The notes beneath the pieces are model-generated. The model was given only the letters and a program-made list of their open reading frames with translations, was not told the origin of the DNA and ran no database searches. From positions 1 through 56,349 of the forward strand of contig DF970677.1 of NCBI GenBank assembly GCA_001270045.2: a stretch of 56,349 nt of DNA, written 5' to 3'. The position numbers and the translations under genes were made by a program. The DNA comes from Bacteroidales bacterium 6E. Its GTDB lineage: Bacteria > Bacteroidota > Bacteroidia > Bacteroidales > Prolixibacteraceae. Every line of letters begins with the position of its first letter. The first letter of the stretch is position 1. Positions 1-11,524 of the stretch are shown in pieces.

Positions 1-287
1 CATGCCATGCCTCTCGCTACGAATTAAAGGGTCCCATGAAGTGGCCCTTTTTTCATTGTTGGTGATTCAGGTCGGTATGATTCCCGCTGTGCGGGATCTC
101 CACTACGTTTCGACATGCCATGCCTCTCGCTACAAAAAAAGGGTTTCCATTGAGGGACCCTTTTTTCATTGTTGGTGATTAAGGCCGGTGTGATTCCCGC
201 TGTGCGGGATCTCCACTACGTTTCGACATGCCAAACCTCTCGCTACAAAAAAAGGGTTTCCATTGAGGGACCCCTTTTTTGATTTTT
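1..287. repeat. Tandem 113-bp repeat, 2.5 copies
   Basis: The motif catgcc..acctctcgctac begins at about 1, 114 and 227, giving a 113-bp period. Each copy holds an A-run/GGG...CCC/T-run hairpin, a short cccgc-tgt-gcggg hairpin and the phrase ctccactacgtttcgacatgcc. The third copy decays after about 287. The array may continue left of the window. No coding sequence is seen. It lies just downstream of the last gene of the minus-strand operon, so at least the right-hand copy probably acts as a transcription terminator. Confidence 0.85.
247..280 (-). terminator. Bidirectional hairpin terminator after the GH3 gene
   Basis: An A-run followed by GGG pairs with CCC followed by a T-run across a short loop. 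On the minus strand it reads A6-GGG...CCC-T7, about 50 nt beyond the GH3 stop codon. This is the standard intrinsic terminator form and the likely end of the long minus-strand locus. Confidence 0.6.
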
Positions 288-330
288 ATACAAACCAGGT
301 CAAAAATAGACCAGGTTGACAAGTTTCATT

Positions 331-2682
331 TTATTGAAGACTGACTTTTCCCTTGAGTTGTATTTCGGAAGATGATGTACCAACCAAAATTTCAAGGTTA
401 CAAGGATCGTAATCCCAGGTTTTGGTTTCCTCATTCCAGTAACTTAAATCTTCAACTGGTATTTCCAATGAAACGGTTTGTGTTTCACCAGGATTTAAAG
501 ACACCCTTGAAAATGCCTTCAGCTCCTTTTTAGGCCACTCTACAGATGGATTGATACGATGTACATACACTTGTGGAACTTCATCAGCCTGCATCTTTCC
601 GGTATTCTGAATATTAAAACTAACCTCGATTACATCGTCAGCTTTGTACGATTTTTTATTGGTTTTCAACTTTGAATATTTGAAATCGACATACGACAGG
701 CCGTATCCAAACGGATAAAGTACCGGAAGACCTTTTGAATCGAACCAGCGATAACCTACAAATAAACCTTCAGAATATGGCGCATCCGGACCGTTAACCG
801 GACGACGTAAGAATGCACTATAATCAACTTTTTCCTTATCAACTGAATCTGGCTTCACATCATTCTGTCTGTATTGCGATACAAATACATCATTCTCTTT
901 CACCACTTCTTTTTTCTGTGGATACGTTCCCAGTGCAACGGCCGGTGAATCCTCCAGTTTCAGTGGGAAAGTAAATGGCAGCTTTCCTGATGGTGCAATA
1001 TTGCCAAGCAGAACATCTGCAAGAGCATTACCCCCTTCCAATCCATTCCACCAACCCAGTACCATGGCTTTTGAAAGATCGTTTACCTCTCTTAAATCAC
1101 AGGGGCCACCTGAAATAATGATGGTTATCAGGTTGGGGTTGGTTTCAGCCAAGGCTTTGGCAATTTCATTCTGACCTACTGGCAAATCCATGTTTGCCCG
1201 GTCACTACCCTCTGTTTCGATAGATTTGTTAGTTCCGGCGAAGAAAAGGACAATATCAGCTTCTTTTGCCAGTTTCACTGCCTCGGCAACAAATTTGGGA
1301 TCTGCAGATTCATCTATTGATTGAGCGTTGTTTGGATTTGGCACAGGAGGGCCCCACGATCTGACATAGTTTTTATAACCCGGCGCATAATTGATGGTGG
1401 CAGCGTCTCCTATTCTATTCTGTAACCCTTTTAAAGGTGTAATTTCATAAAGCGTTTTTACACCGGCTCCCATACCTCCTGCAGCGGTGGATAAAACAGC
1501 ATTCTGACCAATCACTGCAATGTTTTTTACCTTTTTTAGATCGATGGGAAGAATATTGTTCTCATTCTTCAATAATACAACTGATCTGCTGGCCACTTCG
1601 TAAGCAATGCGTTGCTCTTCCGGTTGGGATGCCATTACAATATTTGCCTCATCTTCGGGAATTGCTTTTACGGTAAAACGAACTCTCAATATCTCGCGAA
1701 CTTTATCATCGACAACTGATTCCGGAACTTTACCAATCCTTACCGAGTCAATGAGTGGCGGCCCCAGGTAATTGTCACCGGTCATTTGCACATTAAGTCC
1801 ACCCAATGCTGCTCCCATGGTACTATGGGTACCTCCCCAATCGGAGACGGTCATGCCTTTAAATCCCCATTCGCCACGCAATATATCATTGTTCAGATAT
1901 GAATTCTCGCTACACCAAAAACCATTAACCTTATTATAGGCTGTCATTACCCCCCAGGCTCCACCTTCCACAACTGCAGCCTTAAAAGGTTTCAGGTATA
2001 TCTCACGCAACGTACGATCATCCACTATCGCATTTACTGTTCCCCTGTCGTTTTCCTGGCTGTTTACTGCATAATGCTTTAAGCATACAGCTCTTCCCTG
2101 ATCCTGCACACCTTTCACGTAACCAACCGCCAAAGCTGCAGCAAGCAGCGGATCTTCACTGAAATATTCATATGTACGTCCCCCAACAGGAATACGTTGA
2201 ATATTCATTGCAGGTCCCAATATCATGTCTTTCCCCCTGCGAGTGGCTTCGCGGGCCATACCTGTACCATATTTGTAGGCAAGATCAGGGGACCAGGTAG
2301 CGGCTAATGCTGATCCGGTTGGGAAATACGTTGCCGAATCAAGTTTCCATCCCTTAGGCATGAACATGTTACCGATTTCTTCCCTTATTCCAAAGGGGCC
2401 ATCAGCATATTTTATTTCCGGAATCCCAAGCCGTGGAATTCCTTCAGATGACATGATGGTTTTACTGTGAAGCATTTCAACTTTTTCTTCAAGGCTCATA
2501 CCCTTGATAATCTCATTGATTTCATGATCGTGTTTCGTCAACACCTCCTGGCGCATCGTTGTTTTCTGGGCATTGGCTACCGATGCAATCAGCATTCCGA
2601 CAGCAAATATCCCCAACATGGAAAGTCTTTTCAAATTCATATTATTCCAATTTTTCTTCGTTTTACTTTTATACTTTTTCAA
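331..2682 (-). CDS. Glycoside hydrolase family 3, beta-glucosidase/xylosidase type
   Basis: This 783-residue exported enzyme probably removes a terminal beta-linked sugar from oligosaccharides in the periplasm. A signal peptide is visible. The translation may really begin at Met15, which gives a cleaner signal sequence ending VANAQ. The GH3 N-terminal barrel follows, with KHYAVNSQENDRG and the nucleophile Asp281 in TVSDWGG. The C-terminal sandwich has the typical GGNALADVLLGNIAPSGKLP run, and a fibronectin-III-like end closes the protein. Length and domain order match BglX-type GH3 proteins. It is the last gene of the esterase-rich locus, 49 bp after the CocE-type gene. The substrate (glucoside, xyloside or aryl glycoside) cannot be read from sequence. 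Confidence 0.92.
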   Translation of the reverse strand: MKKYKSKTKKNWNNMNLKRLSMLGIFAVGMLIASVANAQKTTMRQEVLTKHDHEINEIIKGMSLEEKVEMLHSKTIMSSEGIPRLGIPEIKYADGPFGIREEIGNMFMPKGWKLDSATYFPTGSALAATWSPDLAYKYGTGMAREATRRGKDMILGPAMNIQRIPVGGRTYEYFSEDPLLAAALAVGYVKGVQDQGRAVCLKHYAVNSQENDRGTVNAIVDDRTLREIYLKPFKAAVVEGGAWGVMTAYNKVNGFWCSENSYLNNDILRGEWGFKGMTVSDWGGTHSTMGAALGGLNVQMTGDNYLGPPLIDSVRIGKVPESVVDDKVREILRVRFTVKAIPEDEANIVMASQPEEQRIAYEVASRSVVLLKNENNILPIDLKKVKNIAVIGQNAVLSTAAGGMGAGVKTLYEITPLKGLQNRIGDAATINYAPGYKNYVRSWGPPVPNPNNAQSIDESADPKFVAEAVKLAKEADIVLFFAGTNKSIETEGSDRANMDLPVGQNEIAKALAETNPNLITIIISGGPCDLREVNDLSKAMVLGWWNGLEGGNALADVLLGNIAPSGKLPFTFPLKLEDSPAVALGTYPQKKEVVKENDVFVSQYRQNDVKPDSVDKEKVDYSAFLRRPVNGPDAPYSEGLFVGYRWFDSKGLPVLYPFGYGLSYVDFKYSKLKTNKKSYKADDVIEVSFNIQNTGKMQADEVPQVYVHRINPSVEWPKKELKAFSRVSLNPGETQTVSLEIPVEDLSYWNEETKTWDYDPCNLEILVGTSSSEIQLKGKVSLQ

Positions 2683-2731
2683 TACCGTATAATGAATGAA
2701 TTACTTTGTTTTTCTGCAGGGAGGTGAAGGT

Positions 2732-4522
2732 TCAAATATCACGGTTGATCTTTTTTGTAGGAAATGAAACAAGGCTATTATATTTTCCCCCCAGATAAAT
2801 GACCTGATTGGCAACTCTGGTTTTTGTTTGTAAGGACCAGATTCCGGCATAATTTGAATGAATGGAATACTCGGGAAAGTTGGAAGAAGTGATATCGATT
2901 CTGATTTTATTCCCTGCTTTTACATTCCAAGTTATAGGTAGCGTCTCAATCTTGATTTCCACAACTTCACCTGGTGTGTATGCCTGGCGAACTCCCAGAG
3001 GATTATTCCGATATGCCATCGTGGTAATACCCGAACGAATGTTGTAAGTCGATCCATCCGGCATAACTTCACTTACCTTATATCCAAAACATGTATCATC
3101 CGCATCACTGCCCACATTTAAAGTAACTGATATTTTCCCGGCAATTACCAAATTTTCAGTAAGCGCTGGTGTTATAAAGCTGACTACATCATCACGAAAT
3201 CCAATTTCTTCCTGAAGCTGGCTTCCGCGCTTACCTTCAGAAGTAAACAATGTTTCTCCCCCATTCGAAATCACAGGTTTTTTGGGATCATATACAAATT
3301 TTATTTCATCCGTTTTTTCGGGAGCCTTATCCGATAATTTATAAGCCTTAGGATTTATCTCATCTTTTAGTTTTGTGAAATAATAAGATTCGACTCCATC
3401 AGTCTTTATCGGCCAGGAATCGTAAGTAACCCATTTATCCTCTTCAATAAAATACACATTGACATCACCTTTTGGGACCACTCCTTTTGCCAAAACACTG
3501 TAAAGCCATTCAAACTGGTCAACATTGGGATCAATATCCCTGTCGTGTTTTGGATTGTGTTGAGTTGGCGTAGTTTGATAACTATGGTTCCAGGCTCCTA
3601 AAATCAAACGGCTTTGTTTTTTTATGTCATCGTTTAAACGTTCGTATCCCAAAATTGTACCTTCCATGTGGTGATCATATAGCCCGGCGACTACGGTCAC
3701 AGGTACTTTTATTTTCTCCGGATTTGATTTCAGCTGAGCCCAATAGCCCTGATTCCAGTATGGATCATCGTAGTTTGTGTTGGTAATCCAGTCGCGGTAC
3801 CATGGAAGTTTTGCCTTCAATAAATCAATGTCCATATCAATCTGAGGCATGTATTTATACTCATTGTAATATGGTTCTTCCTTGTCCCTGACCGGCTTTT
3901 CAATTTTCTCTGATGCATTGTCAATTGCCCAACCGGTCATGATATCCTGACGAAAAAGACCATCTTTATACACTGAAATATGACGATCAACGCCGTAATG
4001 ATGAAGATACAATCCCTTTACTTTATCAGGTAACTTATCGGCAATTATCCAGCCCGTAAACGCAACATACGATGCGCCAAATATGCCAATACTTTTGCAC
4101 CACGTCTGGTTTGCCAGCCAGTTAACCATGGCCAGTCCATCCACACGCTCAAACTCATTGGGCTGGTAAAAACCTTCGGAACCTCCTTTCCCACGGCAAT
4201 ATTGAACAACAAAGCCCAACCCGCGTTTGGCATACTCCCGGCCAAGAAAATAATTATCACCTTTATTGTCGCCCCAAGCATATGGTGTGCGTGACATTAC
4301 AATCGGCCATGGGCCTTCACCTTTGGGCAAATATACCTTGGTGTAAAGCTTAAAACCCTCACCTCCTTCAACCATGAAATCCTGGTAAGAATACGCATAT
4401 GTCGAATCAACACTAAACTCAATCCTAGGCCTCCACTGAGCCGATATATCCTGAGCAGGGAATAAACAACAAATGAGGATTACAGCTAACGATGACCTAA
4501 ACAAAAATTGTGATAATCTCAT
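2732..4522 (-). CDS. CocE/NonD-family hydrolase (X-Pro dipeptidyl-peptidase fold)
   Basis: A 596-residue serine hydrolase with a signal peptide (cleavage near DISAQ). An alpha/beta-hydrolase core has the nucleophile elbow GASYVAF at Ser151, and a C-terminal jelly-roll follows (from roughly residue 440, through FVYDPKKPVISNGGE to the end). Family members hydrolyse esters or amides such as cocaine, glutaryl-cephalosporins or X-Pro peptides. In this locus, surrounded by esterases, ester or acyl cleavage is the better guess. It lies 158 bp downstream of the first CE1 esterase and 49 bp upstream of the GH3 gene, on the same strand. The true substrate is unknown. Confidence 0.85.
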   Translation of the reverse strand: MRLSQFLFRSSLAVILICCLFPAQDISAQWRPRIEFSVDSTYAYSYQDFMVEGGEGFKLYTKVYLPKGEGPWPIVMSRTPYAWGDNKGDNYFLGREYAKRGLGFVVQYCRGKGGSEGFYQPNEFERVDGLAMVNWLANQTWCKSIGIFGASYVAFTGWIIADKLPDKVKGLYLHHYGVDRHISVYKDGLFRQDIMTGWAIDNASEKIEKPVRDKEEPYYNEYKYMPQIDMDIDLLKAKLPWYRDWITNTNYDDPYWNQGYWAQLKSNPEKIKVPVTVVAGLYDHHMEGTILGYERLNDDIKKQSRLILGAWNHSYQTTPTQHNPKHDRDIDPNVDQFEWLYSVLAKGVVPKGDVNVYFIEEDKWVTYDSWPIKTDGVESYYFTKLKDEINPKAYKLSDKAPEKTDEIKFVYDPKKPVISNGGETLFTSEGKRGSQLQEEIGFRDDVVSFITPALTENLVIAGKISVTLNVGSDADDTCFGYKVSEVMPDGSTYNIRSGITTMAYRNNPLGVRQAYTPGEVVEIKIETLPITWNVKAGNKIRIDITSSNFPEYSIHSNYAGIWSLQTKTRVANQVIYLGGKYNSLVSFPTKKINRDI

Positions 4523-4680
4523 ACGATTCAGATTGTTACTTATTCAGGTGACATATGAACCCGCACTTTCAATCATTTCGACGGACTGGCAATTTAACAA
4601 CCAATCAGAGCCCGAATGCTCCGGTTCACAATGACTGACAGGAATCTTTCATGGATGCCTTTCACCGGTTTTTATCGGGA

Positions 4681-6997
<2,317 letters not shown>

Positions 6998-7055
6998 ATT
7001 TTTTGGTTGAAAACTCTTGACAAACTATCCCATAACCCAGGACGTCTTATATATT

Positions 7056-8054
7056 CTATTCAGGCCACTCGAAATGGTCTTTATCCAGACGCAGGAAGCG
7101 GACTGCATTGTTAAAGAGAATGTCTCTTTTTTGGTCGTCCGACAGGTACTGAGCATGTTCAATCACACCCATTGAGGTTTCGAACAACCGCGGCCACATC
7201 ATAAAATCGGTTCCATACATGATGCGTTTTCCGAACCCTGCCTGAATCATTCGTTTGATGTAATAATGCACATCGTCGAGCGGATAACTCCATATCATAC
7301 CCGAAATATCGACATAAACATAGGCATGCGCCCCCATAAGCGCAATCATGTGTTCCAACATCGGGTAACCGGCATGCATGACCCAAACTTTCATTTTTGG
7401 ATGGCGGGAAAGCAAGTCTTCCAAAAGAAAGGGGTCACCCAGCGAAGCCCTGTATTTTGGCTGGGTAAGGTTGGCCATTCCGTTACCGCCTGTCCCCATG
7501 TGAATACCAACAGGGATATTGAGTTCCTCCGCTACCGCGAAATAGGGTTCGAGCGAAGGGTCACTTGGAGAAAGGCCCTGATATTGAGGAGCCACCTCTG
7601 CCATGACTTTGTAAAACCCGCTGCTTAACGAATCCCGAAAAGCCTCGACAGTCATTTCAGCGGCATTGCTGATGCCAATGCCCGGTATAATTCGTCCGGG
7701 AGGAGCGGCGGCCACCCACCTGTGCAGAATCCCGGGATCGCCAAAGGCCACCATGGTCATATTAAAGTCTTTTATCCGGCGGATTACTTCATTCTGCATG
7801 TCCTCGTCACTTTTTGCCGGTTGAAGCGGATCTACACAACCAAGGTTCATAAACATATCCGGGGCCTCATTGGGATCGCCACCGGGCATGCTGGTCAAAA
7901 ACCACGGACACATGGATGACGACCATGCCGGATTAACCTTCATCGTATGTACATGTATATCGAAAACTGGCAAACGCGTTACTTTCTTTTCCTGAGCATA
8001 ACTCATTGAAAACATTAAAACCGCAATTGCCATAAAAATGAATATCCTTCTCAT
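7056..8054 (-). CDS. Exported amidohydrolase (amidohydrolase-2 family)
   Basis: A 332-residue metal-dependent TIM-barrel hydrolase with a signal peptide (cut near SMSYAQ). Metal ligands visible are His34/His36 in FDIHVH, His in PVGIHMG, His in WVMHAGYP and Asp in MYGTDF. This layout matches amidohydrolase-2 proteins, which include ring-cleaving and decarboxylating enzymes such as the ACMSD and resorcylate-decarboxylase relatives as well as lactonases. A secreted member inside an esterase-rich locus suggests action on an aromatic acid or lactone released by the esterases. That is inference only. It lies 58 bp before copy 2 of the esterase and 18 bp after the metallo-hydrolase gene. Confidence 0.8.
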   Translation of the reverse strand: MRRIFIFMAIAVLMFSMSYAQEKKVTRLPVFDIHVHTMKVNPAWSSSMCPWFLTSMPGGDPNEAPDMFMNLGCVDPLQPAKSDEDMQNEVIRRIKDFNMTMVAFGDPGILHRWVAAAPPGRIIPGIGISNAAEMTVEAFRDSLSSGFYKVMAEVAPQYQGLSPSDPSLEPYFAVAEELNIPVGIHMGTGGNGMANLTQPKYRASLGDPFLLEDLLSRHPKMKVWVMHAGYPMLEHMIALMGAHAYVYVDISGMIWSYPLDDVHYYIKRMIQAGFGKRIMYGTDFMMWPRLFETSMGVIEHAQYLSDDQKRDILFNNAVRFLRLDKDHFEWPE

Positions 8055-8072
8055 TGCCTAAAGTTAAATTGA

Positions 8073-8900
8073 TTAATTGCTTCCTGTTTTTATGTGGTCT
8101 GGATCATAAACGATGGTTGCCGATTTATAGGTCGACATCATTGGATTTTCAGCACCAATTCCCGGGATTTTCATTGGATGGGGTTCCGGTTTGGGTTGGG
8201 TTCCCTTATCAATCATTTCAGCCAGTGCAAGCATATCTTCCATGTAACTGCGATCGTATGCCTTCTTGACGTAAGGGTAATGCCCGCAATATATTTTACT
8301 GATCCCTTCGTCCATCAATGTTAGCATTTTCTTGCATGAATTGGCGTAGGTTTTCATCGGTAAAAATGGCCAAAGCTGACACCATACCTGGCCCGAGCCA
8401 AAAGCATCGCCACTGTAACAATTTCCGTTTTCCCTGTCGAGTATAACTATGGAACCTGGTGTGTGCCCAGGCATGTGTTTTACCTCAATTTTCATTCCTC
8501 CAAGATCAAACAGATCTCCATCTTTTACATAGTTTACCTTTCCTTTGTAAGGAGCGTTCATGCGGTCCAATAACACCTCATCATCCTTATGAAAGTAGAT
8601 CTCATCAAAATCATTGATGTTTCCTGCGTGATCAACATGGATATGGGTTATCACAACATAAAGTGGTTTTTGTGTGATCTTTTTCACCACTTCATCCAGA
8701 TTTTTACAATTGGTACCGGTATCAATCAGCATTGCTTTTGTACCTCCTTCAATAAGATACATAGTGGTATTATCCACGGTTTCAATTACCCACATATCTT
8801 TTTCCAGCTGGGTAATCGTAAGGTCATCATTGGTAAAGACCTGAGAAAATGCCAATTGCAATCCCAACAAAAGAAAGCATAAAATTGAATGAGTTTTCAT
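8073..8900 (-). CDS. Exported metallo-beta-lactamase-fold hydrolase
   Basis: A 275-residue protein with a signal peptide (ends near LAFSQ). It has the zinc motif HIHVDH at His86/His88/Asp90/His91, then GHTPGS and YSGDAFGSG, and a final GHYP. These are the conserved positions of the MBL superfamily. Relatives include lactonases, thioesterases and glyoxalase II. No beta-lactam specificity is implied. It sits between the amidohydrolase and the third CE1 esterase. A 221-bp gap separates it from the upstream esterase, and I see no gene in that gap. A lactonase or (thio)esterase role would fit the locus. Confidence 0.82.
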   Translation of the reverse strand: MKTHSILCFLLLGLQLAFSQVFTNDDLTITQLEKDMWVIETVDNTTMYLIEGGTKAMLIDTGTNCKNLDEVVKKITQKPLYVVITHIHVDHAGNINDFDEIYFHKDDEVLLDRMNAPYKGKVNYVKDGDLFDLGGMKIEVKHMPGHTPGSIVILDRENGNCYSGDAFGSGQVWCQLWPFLPMKTYANSCKKMLTLMDEGISKIYCGHYPYVKKAYDRSYMEDMLALAEMIDKGTQPKPEPHPMKIPGIGAENPMMSTYKSATIVYDPDHIKTGSN

Positions 8901-9121
8901 GAGGTTGATTTTTGGTTTTCAATAATTTATAAAGACCGCACTTTTACATTGTCAAATCATTACTTTCAGGTTCAGAAGATGGAACCCGCTTTTTCTTAAT
9001 CCTTGCGGGTATGTCAGTTTCTTGTCGTTCTTGTTTCAATATCTTACAACTGATGCCTGATTTTTATCAGATTGTCTTAACGGAAAGTGATTCCCGGCAA
9101 CACAATTATTTCATGAATACT

Positions 9122-10318
9122 CTATTTAAAAAGTAATGGAACAAACTCGCTGAGGTAGACCCTCCAGTTGGTCCAGGTATGACCACCCTCAGTTTCCACG
9201 TATGTGTATTTCATTCCCAAATCATCCAGTTTTGCGCGATAGTCAGTTATGCTCTTATATAAGAAATCGGTTTTACCCATTGCAATCCAGTACAACTTAT
9301 ATCCATTATCCATTTGTACCTTTAAGGTTTCATCAAAGTTATCATAAACCTTTGATTTTACGCTTTCGTTGGGCATAATAGCTGCCGAAAACAAACCAAC
9401 ATAATCAAAAGTATTTGGATAATAGCGTGAAATATGAAGTGAATGATATCCTCCCATAGAAAGGCCGGCAATGGCCCGGCTTGCTTTATCGGCTTTCACA
9501 CGATAACTTTTCTCAACAAATTTGATTACGTCAATGAATGTTTCTTCAAATTTACCATCCATTGTATGAGGCAATTGCATGCTTGGTTTGTAAAAACCTT
9601 CAGGTGATTCACCAGGAGCGGCCTTTTGGGCCACATTGCCGTTAGTCATTACAACAATCATCGGTTTTGCGCGTCCCTGCGCAATCAGGTTATCCAGAAT
9701 TTGAGAAGTTCGTCCCAAGGCAATCCATGCTTCTTCGTCTCCCCCCATTCCGTGTAACAAATACAAAACCGGATATTTATCATTACTTTCTTCGTAACCC
9801 GGAGGCGTATAAATGGTCACACGACGATGCATGTCGTTTCCGGGAGATTCATACCAACGGCGGGTAACCGAGCCATGCGGAACATCCTGCACACTGTAGA
9901 GATCTGCTTTTCCACCACCTACAATAAATACATCGGTGATGGAGGCAACATCGCGGATCATATAAACATTGTTTGGATCGGTTGAGGTAACGCCATCAAC
10001 AATAAATGAATAGCTGTATAAATCCGATTCCAAAGGCTGGGAAGTAAAACTCCAGATTCCGGCATTATCTTTTTTCAAGAGTGCTGTTCCGGGGCCATCA
10101 AATTCTCCCCATTGTGTATTGATTTTCCGTGTGGGCAAAAAATCACCGGTGATTTTTACCGTGTCAGCTTTTGGTGCATTAAAACGAAATGTTACGGTAT
10201 TGTTGTCGTGTACATCCGGAGAGATAATTTGTTGCCCGCCCCACAAGGCCTGTTGGGCGTAAATATTAAATCCGAACAAGAAGATGAGAATACTGGTAAT
10301 TGAGAATTTAACTTTCAT
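9122..10318 (-). CDS. CE1-type esterase with N-terminal CBM48-like domain (copy 3)
   Basis: A 398-residue paralogue nearly identical in layout to copy 2. Signal peptide to about IYAQQ, then a beta-domain with VTFRFNAPKADTVKITG and SFIVDGVTSTDPNN, and a catalytic domain with [17 protein letters not shown]. The nucleophile is Ser287 in AGLSMGG, the same number as in copy 2, and the terminal motif is GGHTWTNWR. It is the first enzyme gene after the susC/susD/lipoprotein block, from which the hairpin at 10350-10397 separates it. Three copies in one locus suggest either different acyl groups or high flux through de-esterification. Confidence 0.88.
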   Translation of the reverse strand: MKVKFSITSILIFLFGFNIYAQQALWGGQQIISPDVHDNNTVTFRFNAPKADTVKITGDFLPTRKINTQWGEFDGPGTALLKKDNAGIWSFTSQPLESDLYSYSFIVDGVTSTDPNNVYMIRDVASITDVFIVGGGKADLYSVQDVPHGSVTRRWYESPGNDMHRRVTIYTPPGYEESNDKYPVLYLLHGMGGDEEAWIALGRTSQILDNLIAQGRAKPMIVVMTNGNVAQKAAPGESPEGFYKPSMQLPHTMDGKFEETFIDVIKFVEKSYRVKADKASRAIAGLSMGGYHSLHISRYYPNTFDYVGLFSAAIMPNESVKSKVYDNFDETLKVQMDNGYKLYWIAMGKTDFLYKSITDYRAKLDDLGMKYTYVETEGGHTWTNWRVYLSEFVPLLFK

Positions 10319-10349
10319 TTGTAAAATTGTTTATTCGTTTACGATATTG

Positions 10350-10397
10350 AATGAAACTCATCCTGGTCCCCCCGCCGAAGGAAGGATGAGTTTCATT
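10350..10397 (-). promoter_or_regulatory. 15-bp perfect stem-loop within the operon
   Basis: AATGAAACTCATCCT pairs perfectly with AGGATGAGTTTCATT across an 18-nt loop. A T-run follows only on the plus-strand side, so in the direction of the operon it lacks a U-tract. It lies exactly between the surface-lipoprotein gene and the first esterase. A 3' stabilising hairpin or partial attenuator, giving more susCD transcript than enzyme transcript, is likely. Confidence 0.7.
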
Positions 10398-10402
10398 CTT
10401 TT

Positions 10403-11347
10403 TTAATTGCTTAAAGTTACATCAGTTAAAATAAAACTACCTTTTGCAGGCAGGTTGGTCCAGTTGGCACCCTTTGATGCAATTAGTGCTTCAAGGTCAA
10501 GTAGGGAGAGGTTTTCGCCGGTAATGGCAAGTTTCCCGCCATTGTCGGCAATTGTGACTGTGCCAGCACCTTCGCGCAGGAACATTTTGTCTTCACCTTT
10601 CATGTAATAAGAACCACCTTGCAAGGTGCCGGCTCCACCGTACCATGACCAATCGAGGTAATATCCATTTCCGATTTGGCCAACTGAATTTACGCCGTCC
10701 TTAATGGTGTAAGTCCCCGATAGTGAGGTGGCATTTGCATCTGCCACTACCTCCAGATAAGCATAAAAGACCCCATCGGCATAAACCGTAATTCGATGCA
10801 TGGCACTTCCTTCAATGGGTGTTGAACCTTGCGCACCTCCCATTGCCGGCGTTTGGGTTTCGTCGGTGTAGGTATAGGTTGGAATGTAGGGATCAGGTTG
10901 ATAAGCATAGGTAAATCCTCCGGAAAGTTTCAATACCGTTTCATCTGCCAGGTAAAGAATTCCGCCAATTGTATAATTGCTGTCCTGAAGCGCAATGCTT
11001 AAAGTACCGTCAACGACCTGTTGCCCATTAAAAGTGGTGCCGTTGCTACTGATCAGGTATGTTTTATTCGCGGCCTGCAAGCTTGGCGTATAGTCAGAAG
11101 CCGGTAAAATGTAGTCGGTGGAAAAGAGTGTCATACTGAGTGTATTTGACTCATTATCCTTCAAATCAAGCGAGAAAGCATAAAGCGGACCAGCTTTCTC
11201 CCGTTCCTGTGCCCCAAGTATCGTAAGATCATACACATCTGGAGGTGAATATTTCCCGGTGAGTGGGTCAAGTGTATCTTCCTCGCATGATACCAGCACA
11301 AGAGTGCTAATTATGAGGAACATAAAAGTTTTCCATGTAGTTTTCAT
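10403..11347 (-). CDS. Surface-glycan-binding-type lipoprotein (SusE/F position)
   Basis: A 314-residue lipoprotein with lipobox LVSC (Cys21) followed by acidic residues (EED), typical of surface-exposed Bacteroidota lipoproteins. The body is Ser/Thr/Gly-rich and beta-predicted. Two similar halves seem present, each with a TL..G..Y..I.. pattern. No enzyme motif is visible. Its place directly after susD and the small lipoprotein is where SusE/SusF-like glycan-binding proteins usually lie. Function is inferred from position and lipidation only. I do not recognise the sequence family. Confidence 0.75.
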   Translation of the reverse strand: MKTTWKTFMFLIISTLVLVSCEEDTLDPLTGKYSPPDVYDLTILGAQEREKAGPLYAFSLDLKDNESNTLSMTLFSTDYILPASDYTPSLQAANKTYLISSNGTTFNGQQVVDGTLSIALQDSNYTIGGILYLADETVLKLSGGFTYAYQPDPYIPTYTYTDETQTPAMGGAQGSTPIEGSAMHRITVYADGVFYAYLEVVADANATSLSGTYTIKDGVNSVGQIGNGYYLDWSWYGGAGTLQGGSYYMKGEDKMFLREGAGTVTIADNGGKLAITGENLSLLDLEALIASKGANWTNLPAKGSFILTDVTLSN

Positions 11348-11374
11348 ATGTTATTTTTTAATTTTTTGTTATGA

Positions 11375-11491
11375 TTAATTATTACCGGCATTAATCAATT
11401 CCGTAGCTGTGTAATCGTCATTGTTGCATGCCGGCAAAACTATGATGAAGCATATCAGAACCAAGAATATCAAACTTTTTACGGCACTCAT
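11375..11491 (-). CDS. 38-residue lipoprotein between susD and the surface lipoprotein
   Basis: This is a short open frame below the usual length cut-off. ATG at 11491, stop TAA at 11377-11375, 38 residues. It reads as a complete lipoprotein signal: short charged start, hydrophobic stretch LIFLVLICFIIV, lipobox LPAC, then acidic NNDD and a short tail ending NAGNN. The gap to susD is 33 bp and to the next gene 27 bp, so it fits neatly in the operon. A mature lipopeptide of about 17 residues would remain. Function unknown. It could be a small accessory of the SusCD complex, or the remnant of a larger SusE-type gene. Confidence 0.6.
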   Translation of the reverse strand: MSAVKSLIFLVLICFIIVLPACNNDDYTATELINAGNN

Positions 11492-11524
11492 GCTGCTTTT
11501 TTAATCCTGCTAAAACACTTTAGA

